Shown here in pieces: positions 26,961 through 39,580 of a stretch of 64,000 bases of DNA. This DNA comes from Ficedula albicollis (Eukaryota > Chordata > Aves > Passeriformes > Muscicapidae), in contig NC_021674.1 in NCBI RefSeq assembly GCF_000247815.1, forward strand, positions 13,777,562 through 13,841,561, read 5' to 3'. The position numbers and the translations under genes are program-made. The notes under the pieces are model-generated. The model had not been told where the DNA came from. It saw only the letters and a list, made by a program, of their open reading frames with translations, and did not search any database. Within the stretch, counting starts at the first letter, position 1. Every line of letters begins with the position of its first letter.

Positions 26961-28372
26961 TTGTGGCGGTTTCAGTTCAAAACTGGGCAGAAACGCCAAT
27001 TTAGTGTAATGGTTTTAGTTCACCAATTTGAGATTTCCCGGCCAATGCACCAATTTATGTGGTGGGCTTAATACTGCCCGTGCACTCACTAGAATTATTT
27101 ACTCATTTCCTGCTGTGAGATAGGATGAGGAGAAAGGCAAAGCAGGCTCAAACTTTAAAGGGTATAAAGAAAAACTTTATTAACAGAAACTACAAGAAAA
27201 AATAATAAGAATCAAAATAAAACCTTCAAAACATTTATCCTCTCCCACACCCTCTTTTCTTTCACACTAACAATGTACAGAAACAAATCCGTCAATTTGC
27301 CATCTCTAAAATAGTCTTTCTTCAGCTCACTGCGGGAGAGGAGTCTCTCTCATCATGCTATGGAGACTTCTCCACAAGGAAACAGGTCTCTCATGGCTTC
27401 AGTGTCACAGCACATCAGCTGCCTGGGAGAATGGAAATCTGATCACTGTATAAAAGTTCCTCCCCTCTCCTTACAGCTTTCTTCACAGCTGTTTTCAAGG
27501 GCCGTGTCAACTTATGGGGTACTATTTTAAGGATGAACTGTTCAAAATGAAAGGTTCTCTTCATCCATCTCTGGGAACAGAGGTCTTCTTCCCTGGGAGC
27601 AAAGGGTCTTCATCACTCTTCTCTCTTTCTATTCAAGCTTTTCACCAGATCACAGCTACTGCAACATCTGTTTGCTTTAGCATAGATGCTTTTGCTCCTC
27701 CCTACGATTTGAATGCTTCATGCCCCCCATGCTTTTGAATGAGTTACAAGGAAACAGAGTCTGATGTATCAATTATATCTTCTCCATCGCCTTACAAGAG
27801 GATCTCAGCCCAAGAGTGAGGCATCTCCTCAATCCCTCCCATCTGGGACCTGACTTGTACTTCACTGACCTTGGTGTCTTCATGTTGTTTCTCTACATGT
27901 TCACTCTGTCCTTTTCTCTCACTCAGGAGAGGATTGAAGGGCTGCAAGTCTCATCCAGGCAGTGAAATTGTTCATATTTTGCCTGAGGCCTGCAGAGGAT
28001 CCTGTGATCCCCACCTGGTGTGGCTGGAGCTGTTTATGGTGGAGAATATTTCGGTGGCTGTGCTGGGTGGGAGGCCAGGATCTCCTGGTTGTCAGTTCTC
28101 AAAACTAATTATGATTGGTTTTTGTCAGACACAGAGGAAGCTCTTAACAGCTCCTCTCAGACAAATAATTTCTGTGGTTGGGTTCTTCCCTCCTCACTGT
28201 GGGAAATGCATTTCGGTGGCCGTGCTGGGTGGGAGGCCAGGATCTCCTGGTTGTCAGTTCTCAAAACTAATTATGATTGGTTTTTGTCAGACACAGAGGA
28301 AGCTCTTAACAGCTCCTCTCAGACAAATAATTTCTGTGGTTGGGTTCTTCCCTCCTCACTGTGGGAAATGCA
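26961..28372 (-). mobile_element. Endogenous-retrovirus-like LTR sequence, minus strand
   Basis: A block whose low-coordinate edge starts near TTGTGGCGGTTTCAG and carries an AATAAA polyadenylation signal on the minus strand (TTTATT at 27176-27181), about 200 bp from that edge, as expected for U5/R of a minus-strand LTR. The remaining roughly 1.2 kb would be U3. The layout parallels the block at 12.3-13.6 kb, including an internal tandem duplication in the U3-like part. No retroviral coding sequence is seen, and target-site duplications were not established, so the limits are approximate. Two open frames (169 and 130 codons, plus strand) at 27871-28412 show a repeated peptide only because the 162-bp duplication is a multiple of three. 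Confidence 0.55.
28048..28371. repeat. Tandem duplication, 162-bp unit, two copies
   Basis: The unit starts ATTTCGGTGGC at 28048 and at 28210, and ends GTGGGAAATGC at 28209 and 28371. One mismatch is visible (GGCTGTG against GGCCGTG). It lies in the U3-like part of an LTR-type block. Confidence 0.95.
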
Positions 28373-28960
28373 AGCACTGAGAGCTCTCAGGGCCTTGTGC
28401 ATACAGACTTAGAGACAGAGATGGATGCAATGTTTGACCTAAGACCTTTGAGAAGGCTTGGAGAACTAGAACAGCAAAAGTGAAACAGATATAAAACAAG
28501 AATATAAGTTTGTGGTTGATGTAGAAATATGTTTCAAGCAAACAGAAATATGTATTATATTAGCAAAGCAATATGTTAAGTAAGAAAGTAAAAGATTTAA
28601 AAGTTTAACAATAGAATCTGTTATAAAGTTAGAAGCTTAAGATGTATCAATGTAGGTTTGTGAAGTGTTATATAATTGGTTAAAAAATTATGCATTGCAG
28701 CAAAGCCACAAAAAGCAAAGCAATTAATGATTGGTGTAAAAAGATGCTAGCAAGTTTCGTAGAAGTATGTGATTGGTTAAAAAACTAATGTAAGGCATTG
28801 TAACTAAGAATTAAGCAGCTTCTGATATTATGGCATTAAATGTAACACATTTAATGTATCATCACCCTTCTATGAGACTGATGCCATGAGGCAATAAGCC
28901 ATCTTTTAAAATGTCTCTCAGTTGCCTCATGTCTCATAATTTCAACGTTCTGATAATCAT
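28373..28960 (+). mobile_element. Possible second LTR-like segment
   Basis: An AT-rich segment with a repeated ATTGGTTAAAAAA word (28676 and about 28773) and another ATTGG between them, followed by an AATAAG near 28894 that could be a weak polyadenylation signal. This is the general look of a U3-R LTR region on the plus strand. No ends, target-site duplication or coding sequence can be shown, so this is a weak call. Confidence 0.3.
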
Positions 28961-31900
28961 CAAATGTCATATGTGCAAAACCGCATGTTTTGTCTAATGT
29001 TTTCTCCTGCATTTAGGACAGTGCATATATATATAAAAAGTTAAAAAGACACAAAAATGAATTCTGAAATTTCCTTGTTTCTGGCACCTCAGCTATGTGT
29101 AGGTTGGGAATGCTGTGGGCTTGGTTTTATTTTGTTTTACTGTGAGGTTTTAGAGGCTTCTGAAAACACAAACACAATATATCTTGTGGAAAATTTTCTG
29201 CTTCTTGCGATTTTCCTAAGTGTGGAAGATATACTGCAGGAGGCTGTCGTGTGAGCCACCTGTGGCAGGGTGCCATAGATGTCAGCCAGCAACCAGATTA
29301 GAATGAAGCATCGATTTACTATTTCTCTCCTGCCAGAAAATAATAGTCCCTTGTTGTGACCTCAGGCTCCTGTTGCAGTGCAGTTGTAGACTTTTCTGCT
29401 CTCACCTTCCTGCTTGTTCCTGCTCTTTCTGTCTGCAGTCAGCTTCTGGTACCAACTGATATTCCCACAGACACTTGGCTCCTGTTTCTAACATCTCCAC
29501 GTCTGCATAGGTAGCACTGAGGAGAATGTGCAGATTCTTCCTGTTCTGGATCAAGTCCACCTCCAGCAGGCAGGAGCAGAGTTTGCAGGATAAGTTTTGC
29601 TCATCCCTGGAATCTTGTCCTGGGGAAGGCTGTTTGTGAGCAGCAGGGTTGGCACAGAGGAGTGGTGTGCAAAGGGACCAGGGTCAGCACAGCTGGCAGA
29701 TCCCTGCCACCACAAACTCCACCAGCCTTTCAGCTTTCACTCAGAATCTACCAGTTTCTCAGTGGATGACTTAAATTCGTTTTGGTTTTCTTAGTGTGAG
29801 CATCACGCTCTCTGTAAACCCACACTGAGGAATCACTGTGTGATTTCTGCTGATGTCTTCAAAAAAAGAAATTTGGAGCAAGCCAGAACAGCTGACAATA
29901 TTCTTTCATGCTGCTAGATGGTCTGACCAGACCCAGCTTCAATACTGTATCCTGTCATCTCACCACACACTCAGCTTCCTCTCACCCTTGAAATATCTTC
30001 AAACTGGGGATTGGCACCTGAGTTATCACTTCAGAGAGTTGGCAGTAACTAATTTTGAAGCAGAACAGGTGAGAGGTGCTGCATGGTCTGTTAGGATGAA
30101 ACCAGCCAAGAAGGGAAAGTGGACAAAAAAAAGTGGAAAGAGGTATGCAGGCTTTCAGAAAGATAATTGGAATATGTTTTATATTATTTAAGATGTCATC
30201 TGGCAATTGTGGTCTGCCCTTAGAATAGCCCATTGAACAAGAAATTTTTTTTCTTAATATACCATAAAGGTAAAACTTGTGTGGAGATCTTGTCGGCATA
30301 CATTCAGAATAAAGAAATTCTGTCTCAGTGCTAAATGAAATCATTTGAAGATTGAATTTCTTCTTTACTGTGAAGAAATATGTCCTGCATAGACCTGTTA
30401 GTGCAAATTTTGGCAGCTGTTGTCTAATAAGTAAATTTATTGGCTGCTATTCTACTTTGAGACTTATTAATTTATAAAAATGTTGAAAAGCAAGGTGTGA
30501 GGAATGCTGCTTTCCTCTGAGACACAACTACACGTGTCTAAATTGAAGACAAGTTCAGATGAAATGCCTGTGTTATCCAGATGCCACATTTCAGGTTGTT
30601 CTACTTTTACAAATATTGCTGTGGCAGAACAGCTGTAAGAAAGGTGATACAGGGAGAATGCTAAACAAGAGAAATGATGCCTGTAGCCTGCAGCTGCTAT
30701 GAACTGGGAGGAGAGATGTATGTGGCAGGGGAGCACCCAGGAGCTGGAGGCAGTCCAAGGAAATTCTGCCCTGAGATACTGAAGCCACTGCTGGGCCTCT
30801 GTGAGGACTTTGAAGGTGGAACAAATTTATAGTGTAGGTAGAGGTGAAATCTGCATTCCACAGATGTGAAACTTGTGCTATGATGAGTCACACCAAAAAT
30901 GAGAGGAAGTAGGTTCTTCCTCAACCTGAATCTCCCAGCAGTGGCCTGTCAGGATTTAAAAATAGAAATAAAGGAATTAAAGGCAAACTTGCAAGGATCA
31001 AGGAAACTCTTAGCTTTGCAAATAGTATCTGCTGGTGTAACAGGAGCAGGAACCTAGAGAGGGCAAGAGCAGAGCAACTTCGTTAATATCAGTAAGAAAA
31101 TAATGGCTTCTAAATGCAAACCCTGAGGACCAAAGATCAAAGTTCTGTAGCCCATCCCCTTGGCTAGATCATGTATTGAAATAAAGTAATGACTCTGCTG
31201 GCAGATGATACAAGTTAAGCAACTTTTTCATGCCAGCAATCTATGTAAAGAGCAATCATTCAAATGCAGGAGAAGATTGAAAATTAAATAGCTGGAGATA
31301 GAGTAGTCAGAGAGCACCAAGGATGCAGAACAGCTAAAGATAATTAAATTACATAGAAATAAATTAGTTACCATAATGGTCAAATTAGGAAATAAAACAC
31401 AGAAGCATAATCCTGCCAAGCCTTTGAGTAAAGCAGCAGAACTGGAACATAACTGAACTGACAAATGAGAGAGAGATTTATAGCTCTTGCCTAAATTTAC
31501 AAACAGCTATGAGTATTCAAATTTTGCTGTCACATCTGAAAGCAATCAAAATTCATTCTGCCTGGACCTTGTTAAAATCCTAAATTTAGTTATTTTCTCT
31601 AAGGTTTCAAGGCAATCTTAGTAGATGGGTTTTACTGAAATTGTTAGACCTGACAGGGTTTTTGAGTTCACTTTGCATCTCAGGCAAATTTATACTCAAA
31701 AGATGTTAGTGTTGGAGATATAAGAGATAAAACCTTGTTTATCACAACACTTATGAGCCAGACTGGTGTTACTTGTATGGCTTCAGTAATAACAAGCTCC
31801 ACCTTTTGTGTAGTTTCAGGGATCCCTGTTTCCCGGGCACAGATGAGGGCTGGGACTGTCCTGCCTGGTTTTGGGCAGAGAATAAGCCATGGTCACCCCA

Positions 31901-33424
31901 GGCTTTGCTCAGCCTCTAGCCCTCTTTCAGACCATCCCGTGGGAGTGGGTGGCTCTGGCAGAGCTCCCATGGTGCGATCCTCAGTGGATCACTGTCATCT
32001 CCAGCTTCTCACAGGTGGCAGTGCTGGATCGCTTGGCAGATAAACGTGTGTTGAGGTTGGTTTTTCTTTTACCTGTTGCCTGTGGAATTTTTCCCATTAA
32101 CTTGCTAAAGAGGCACTGATGGCTATGAGACAGGGGAGGGGGAACCAGCCCCTCTGATTTTTGGGAGTTTCTTTTGGAGGGAGGGACAGAGACACTGTGA
32201 GATTAGAAGCAGGTCTTTCCAACCGAGACAACATGGGGGAGGCTGAATTACCAGGGTGATGAGGGGATAGACAGAGTCCTGAGACCATGCATTATTACTG
32301 GGGTACCTGCACCCCTCCAGCAGCAGCACCCCAGGCCGGGATGTGCCAAGTGCAACAGGAGCCTGACGAGGTTTGTGTGCCACTGCTGAGTTAGAGTTGT
32401 GCTCCTCACATGAACATGAGCATCTAAGAAAGCATAGAGCAAGTTCTTTTTTCTTTTTTTAAATTTAATTTGAAACTGTATTGACCTTTCAGTGTGGTTC
32501 CATTAGCATCCCTGCTCCTAGAATTTGAAGCTCCTTTTTAGGCTGCTCTGTGTGCAGATCAGTCTGACTTTCATAGTGACTTTGAGCTGACTGGAAACAA
32601 ATCTTTCTTTTCCTTTTTTTTTCTTACTTTTAATAGTAAGACTCCATGAGCTACATTTTGACCTTGCAGGGGAGAAAATATGAAGCAGTAGTAGTAACTG
32701 ATGTATTGGAAAAATCTGGATATTAATAAATATAGCAATCCAAATGAGGCTAGAGCAACACAAAGAGATTGATGTTTTTTTCTCAGGTCACAGTTTTGCC
32801 TCTGGCAGTATTAGCATGGATGCCATTTATTCATCAGTGTGATTTTGTTTACAAAGGCAGATGTATTCCTACCTTTATTATATTTTGAGCATTTTTCCCC
32901 CTCAGCTTAGAACTTGAGGGCTGATAATGGTACAGTGAGGCTGCTAGTATTTGTTCATTTTTCAAGGGTGATCAAGAAATGAATAACCTTTGATTCTCAG
33001 AGTAACTAGGTAGGATGGGCCACAGTGACGGAGGTATAGAAATTATTAGCTTAGCCTTTCTGGACATTCATACTTGGCATCACAGAAACACTGCACAATC
33101 ATTCATGATTTTCTGTCTGCTTTCCATTTTCCTTATTGTCATGGATCAAGTGAGAATGCCCAGCATTCATTACAAAAATCGTTTTGATGGTTAGGGTAAT
33201 AGGGATGCTCAATGTTATGAGGGAACAGTATTTTTAAAAATACTTTAAATAACATATTTAATAAACAGTTTGGCAGTCAGCACCTCCCACAGACATGAAA
33301 TTATCTCTAGCTTCCAAGAGGGAAAAAAGTTTAATAATTTGACTTCTTTCATGAGTTGTATTTATTGAAGTAGTTAATATTTGTCTTCTCTTGGAAATTG
33401 CTGACGTTTTAAAGGCTCTGGCTT

Positions 33425-33448
33425 AAAAAAAAAAAAAAAAAAAAAAAA
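33425..33448 (+). repeat. Poly-A run (24 A)
   Basis: A pure 24-A tract followed by an A-rich CAAAAAGAACAAAACC stretch; a second 11-A run lies nearby at about 33497-33507. It may be the tail of an old retroposed transcript, but the sequence upstream matches nothing I recognise. Unlike the A and T tracts at 55 and 62 kb, it carries no G insertion. Confidence 0.8.
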
Positions 33449-35648
33449 CAAAAAGAACAAAACCAACCCAGGCTCCAAAGTATGTTCTGCTGACAGAAAA
33501 AAAAAAAGGATGTGAAAGTAAGTCTTTTAGATCACTTCTCAGTAAATGCAAACTAAAGGCCAATTTTACTGTGGTGGGACATAAATGGCAGTCGAAGCAA
33601 GCCAAGGCATTGGCTGTAATGACATCTCCACTGGCCCGTCGTCACAAATGGTTTTAGTGGGTTGTGTTTCTTTGGAGTTCTCAGTTCACCAGAGGTGATG
33701 CTGCCTGTAAATATGTTAAGGAAACACTGTTGATGTTTCAGTGCTCACTCTCCAGAAAGGCTTCCTGTGATCCAACTTTGCAAGGGCTTGGTCCTTCCCA
33801 GGCAGCTTCTGGATCCTCCTCACCAGGATGCATCCTGGCAGATGGGTTGCAGGAAGTGAGTCAGAGCTGTTGCATAAGCTGCAATGGGGTAAACTTGGCC
33901 TACCAGAAGCAGTCCCAAATCAGAAGTCTTCCCTCCACCCCAAAAATCCCAGGCAGAAAAGAGCCAAAGATTGCACACGTCTTGGGTTGGTTTTGGTACT
34001 TTGGGATGAAAGCAGTTTGCAGTTGAAGGATGATCCCTAATCTCCAGGGCTGGGAATGCGATTAAAAGGAAAGATGTGTTTGTATGTGTGGGTAGGCGTG
34101 TAATATTCTCAGGCTTGTGGCCTTGAGAGGAAACAGTAAATAGCATACGAAACTCCATAAAATGGAAAGCGTTGGCAGCTTTGTTCCTCAGGGATTATGC
34201 ACCAGCCCAAAGAAGTAAAACTGTGTTATCTAATAGGATAGACAGGATCATGGCAGAGATGAGACTAGCAGCTACTACACATGGGCAGAGCATGGTCAAC
34301 CTCATGTTTGGTATGATTAAAGCTTTTTTGCTAGAAATTGTGTGATGAGACATTTTCAGCAGGAAATTCTCTTTGTTATTTACAGAGATTATTAAAAAAA
34401 AATGGAAGCTTTTTTCAAAAACCTGTGAGGAGTAAATACTGCTTTTCTTCAATTGCACAAACTCTCCCCTCTTAGCCTTCCCAAAAGGTAGTAGATAAAT
34501 TTGAATTAAAATCTATAATCTATAAATCTATTATCCTCAGGAACCAGCTACACCAATAAAATCAGTATTTTCTTGCTTTACGTATGCAATATATAAATGG
34601 CACATTCACAGATGTCAAATAAGTTTCCCTAACTAAGGAAACTGCTCAACACACTTCAGATCTTCATAGCAACACTTAAAGTACCACCCTAATAGCATGA
34701 GCGGAGTAAAAACTGTTTAGCAGAATAGCACAAACTTTATATAGGGTCTTCCTTAGGCTGATATTTTTAGTCCTCAGACTTCAGTTATTCTTACTGAATT
34801 AGTAGAGCCTTTCAGAATATGTTTTATTTCAAATCTGCAATCTTGACAGCAGCTTTTCAGCTAGTTCTCTGTACTATTGCAAACCTTACCTGTTTCCTTC
34901 ATATAGAAAATACAGAGGGAAGATAAAGCATACAAGATTTGGCCACACTCTCACAAATTCACAAAACATGGGATTTCTTGCTGTGACAAAAACAGCTAAA
35001 TGATTGCTGCTTTATCTAGTAAAACAAATGTGTCCTATCCAACAGAGATGATAATTCTTACTGATCTGAATGCTTATAGATTTTACCCCTAAATAAGTGA
35101 TTTTCAGAAGAGCTCAGATCCTACTTCAGCATTTAAATGAAGCTCTCATGGCTTCCAGCTGCTCTTTCCACGGACTAGATATCCAAATGAGTATATCACA
35201 CACACATACCTTGGTGTCTAAATCAGGATATTTGGGTGCTGGGCTCGTTCAAAGATGAAGATCTTTGAGCTAATAATGCTGAGTTGCACTTAGAGAGTTG
35301 CTGAAAAGCCTACTGCTAACTACAAAATGGAGTGGTGGCTTTTTAATGCTGCCATTTTAGAAAGTGAGTATCTACAATTAGCCCCCTAAATTCTTTTTTG
35401 GATACCCTGCTTTAAATCACATGCATATAGTTGCAGATGGAGAGACCACACTCATACATACCCATTTTAGATTAGCATGGCATAAAAGCCAGCATGGTTA
35501 ATACCAGCTATCACTAAGTAATAAGCTATTTCCACTAAATTGCTGCAGAACTGCTGCATTGAGAGGTGGATATGAGCACTGGGAGACAGTGCACTGATTC
35601 TTTTGTGCTATTAAGTGAATGATAAAAAAATTACTTGAAAAACAAAAT

Positions 35649-35662
35649 CCTGGTGCACCAGG
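35649..35662. repeat. Perfect 14-bp palindrome
   Basis: CCTGGTGCACCAGG is its own reverse complement. It is bracketed by AAAA and TTTT one base out on either side, so the symmetry extends to about 24 bp with one mismatch. It could be a dimeric protein-binding site or a chance palindrome. Confidence 0.7.
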
Positions 35663-38600
35663 TTTTTGGTGTAAAAACTCTCCTTTTGATGGAAATTACA
35701 AGATCTTGAGCGGTAAAGGCACAGCTGGTGCTCACATCTGGGCTAGGAAAAAAGGGTCAGTAATGACGGGCTGCAGCAGAAATTGAGGGTCTTGCAAGGA
35801 AAAAAAGTGGAATATTTAGTGTTGTGGAAAGCCTTTTGTATGTATAATTGGGACTCTTCACTGAAGATGAGTAGAAAATGAGAGCATGCTAGGACTGTAC
35901 ACAGCAGTTATCTGATTCTGTAAGCATCAAGTACAGGGATACACGTCTTTTATCATGGGACACCTTGGCTTAAATGGCTTTTTATGAGACTCCATGCTCT
36001 TTTGTAACTGCCTGTGAGGATTTTTTACCTAAAGGAGCCTGTTTCGGTCAGTGTTGAGGGAAGGTTGCTGACAGCATGGACCGGTGCTCCCAGCCACATT
36101 GGCAGCTTGTGTGGTCACTCTGTGGCCCTGACTGTCAAATAATCAAGTAGGTACTCAGTGTGAGATCTCTTCAGCTTAGCCCTCTACTTCTGCTTCTGAA
36201 AAGAACTGAGCTCCAGGTCAGCACTGAAAAAAATCTGAAGGAGATGAAAGTCAGTGAGGAAGAGTGAAAAGAAAGAGAAAATGGCTTCTTATAGTCACCT
36301 AATAACTTGGGTAATTTTTTGGTGGTATGCCTAAAGACCTGTTTGAATCTTTTGTGATGGGACATGTGCTTAGCTTGGAGAAGAATGCAATTATACCATG
36401 AGAAAACTCAACAGAGCATATGTGTTTGATATGATCTGCGTAATAACATAAACCTAGCATCTATGTGAAGATTTCAGCTGTCTCATACAGAAAGGCAGCT
36501 GGATTTTGGGATGAGGCCACCCACTGCCAGGAGAAAAATGCTTGAATCTTCAATACCTTTGATTCACGGGCTTTAGGAGGTGAGAATCATACTGTCACAG
36601 CATGTGCCTGGGAAGCATGTTAAATTTCCTACGCCTTGTCCTCTCCCCTTCTCTCACAGCCTGCTTCTAAATTGAACTCTGCAGATGGAACTTTAACTTT
36701 GTTTCTGATACCTCTACATAAATCCTGTTTTCCATTTTGACAGGAATTTTACTGAAGGAAAAAGAAAAAAATAAGGTCCCCCTCCTTGTCTCTGCAGCTC
36801 TGACAGTTTTGTGCTTGTCCTTTCTCGAAATATCTAAGTTAAGTCTATTGAGGAGCACGGTGTAAAATCAGCTTTATAACCTTTACCCAGAACACAACGC
36901 CCTCCTCTCTGGAATCTCTGCCTCCCGTACCTATTCTTGCAAACCACCTGGAGCAATGTTTCTGCCTCATAAATCTGAGACTTTAAGAGGGGCAACGTTG
37001 CATGCACTGCTCTAGCTGAAGTCGCCTATCTGGCTGATTTTTCTGATAATGCCTTTTTGATGTGTTACTGGTAAATGGCTTTATTTGTAAGAGATTATGA
37101 TCATGGCAAAAATCCCAATAGTGACAAAAATAACTATTATGGGCAATGCTGGATTTTCCACTCATTTGTAGTTTACCTTTAGCCCCAGTTAAGCTTGTTG
37201 CCAATTATTTTTTTTCCTGCCTGCTATACACAGACCACAGAGGGTTTTGTTCTTCCTCTGTCTAAAGTCCCACACCATCAATTAGAACAGGAAGATGGGT
37301 TCCTTTGTGGTATTTGAATCCAAGCAAACCTAAAACAAGCAATGTTTTGCTAATCTTTATACGCACCTGCAGAGGAACAGAAGCTGCACCTGGGTGGAAA
37401 AAAGTTACCAGTAGCTTTTCATGTGCAAAGCTCTTAAATGTAGCAATTACACAAGGCAAATTGTGAGGGGGTGTGGTTTATTTGTGACTGCTTTTATTGT
37501 ACCTTATCATATGCAGAAAATTAATCATCTGATACAGAAATGGCTCTTTAGGGATCAACATATGCACCTGAGCCTAGATCTGCATTTAGAAGATAGGAAA
37601 GATCTTTTACAATCTAGCTGGATGAATAATATTGCAAATCCATGGGGTTTTGACAGGTAATTAATCAAAAAATATCCATATTTAGGTGCTTAGGTGCTAG
37701 GCACCAAGCAAGAAATCTGCCTTTTCTGTAGAGTAACTCTTAGAGCTGTACATTTTTAACACATCTAAAACTCAGGCTGCTGATATTGATGCCTATGTTT
37801 ATTTCCAGAGTCTGTGTAGTTGGATGAGCAGTAGCATAAGGTGGAAGCCCTTTCCCTTTAGAGAAGGAAACAGTGGCTGTGCAGTGGCAACAGCAGCAGG
37901 CAGGTCTGTGCTGGCACATGGACTCAGGTTGTCACATGGGTATGGCAAAATAGCTGTCAGAGCCTTTGAGAAGTCCTGATCCAGCTGAAGCCTAGCTGTG
38001 TCCCTGTGTGTTTAATGCACGGCTTCAGAGCTTTCTGGCACAGAGGCAGCTTGCTTTTCAAAGCAGACTAATTAATCATAGCCACCAAGAGAGCAGAAAT
38101 GGCCATTCGGGGTTAATGAGACTGTGACAGCAGTGAAGCTGTACAAGTGTGTTGGTGGAAACTGGCCCTAGGAGGGGTGATGTGCACATAAACATCCCTC
38201 ACTATGCATATTGCATAATTGTATGAACAGAGTACTGCCTGGTCTGTCCCTTCAATTTCACACTGGGGAAAAACTGGGTTTTTTTGAAATAGTACTTTTG
38301 GAACATTGATATTGCCAACACTTTATTTGCCCCTTTCAGTCATGGTACGAGTTGTTCACAACTCTGTCCTTTGGCTCATCCTTGTCCTGAATAACCTGTT
38401 GGTCAGGACTGTAGCATTTCCTTCCCTACACGAGATGCTCTGTCAAGTTTCAGTGTCTGCACAGTGAGCACTGCTGTGCTCATCAGTCAGCCCAGAAGTT
38501 TTGGCAACAGAGTTTCATGGCAAGCACAATGCTCACATCAAAAGGGATGGGATGGTGGCTGTCTTAGAGATATTTGCAGCTTATTTTGAAGCAGGAGCAG

Positions 38601-39580
38601 TGGCTTGTGTCTGCGTGCATAGGAGATCCTTGAATTCCAGGCATGAGAAAACACCATTTGTAGAACACTTTCTTGTGTTTGCCTCCACATTTTCCTTGAA
38701 ATATTTTCACTGAGTTCAGGGGAGGTTCTCATTTAGAAAGTTTTGTGACATTGACCTCTGGCTGCCCTGTTGTCTTCTATACAGTCTGCCTTTGCCACAG
38801 TGTCAGTGTACTCACACACTGACTTCCACCCACAACCAAGCCAAATGAAAGATTAGGACTTGAAAATGCCTTATGCCATGTCACCAGGCTTTATTAAGAG
38901 CATGAGGTTAGGATAAGGTTCTGCTCCACTCCTGATGACTTGTCTCCTTATGATATCTCCAGACTTGCAGCTGAGCTGTGTTTTCACATCTCCATGCTCT
39001 GTGCTTTATCTCTGTCATTAACAGCTCAATTTTTGCTGCATTTCACAATGTTTGAACAGAGGTGACATCCATACCTCTTGCTCCCATCCTTGCTGGAAGA
39101 TGACAGGCGACCAAAAAGAAATATAGTTGAGAGGGAAAATATCCCAAATTACACTCCCTTTCATAGTGTTGGAGTGTGAGAAGGAAAGGCAAAGAACACA
39201 GCACAGTCATCTACAAATCATTTTGTCACTCAGAGATTGAATAACTTAATGACAAAGTTATTCCTGCCAAGTTCTGATGGCTTCTTACCTTCACAACATC
39301 TGCACTAATTAGTAACTTTGCGTGGAAGCTGCTTGTGCTGGACATTGTTCTGCTGTCAGTCATCAGAGAGTGATACCTTGCTGCATGAGAAGGAGCCTCC
39401 TGCTCTGCATTTTGTTCAATGATCGAGTCAAAAGTGTGCCTGTGGTGCTTGGAACACAGCTCAGGTGCATCAGTTGTGAGTCCTTTGAGTGGCCAAAGGG
39501 TTATCATGCACTGAGCAAGTGCAAAAATGGCTAATGTGACTGGAAGATGTGTCAGGAGAAGCTTTTCCAACCTGCAGTGT

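Larger units (their letters stand above)
28961..39580. other. Unique non-coding DNA
   Basis: More than 10 kb with no gene or repeat family I recognise. Open frames are at most about 120 codons and have no domain. A 24-A run and a 14-bp palindrome are listed separately. Alternating AT-rich and neutral composition with no CpG cluster. Confidence 0.6.

Noticed and set aside
27871..28412. Two overlapping plus-strand frames with an internal peptide repeat
   Set aside because: The repeat follows from a 162-bp (54-codon) DNA duplication in LTR-like sequence; two different frames show it equally, so it is not selection on protein.
26954..28482. AAAAGTG at 26954-26960 and 28476-28482 as a target-site duplication of the LTR-like block
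   Set aside because: The element ends it would imply (TT...GC) are not the canonical TG...CA, and a 7-bp match in AT-rich DNA can arise by chance.
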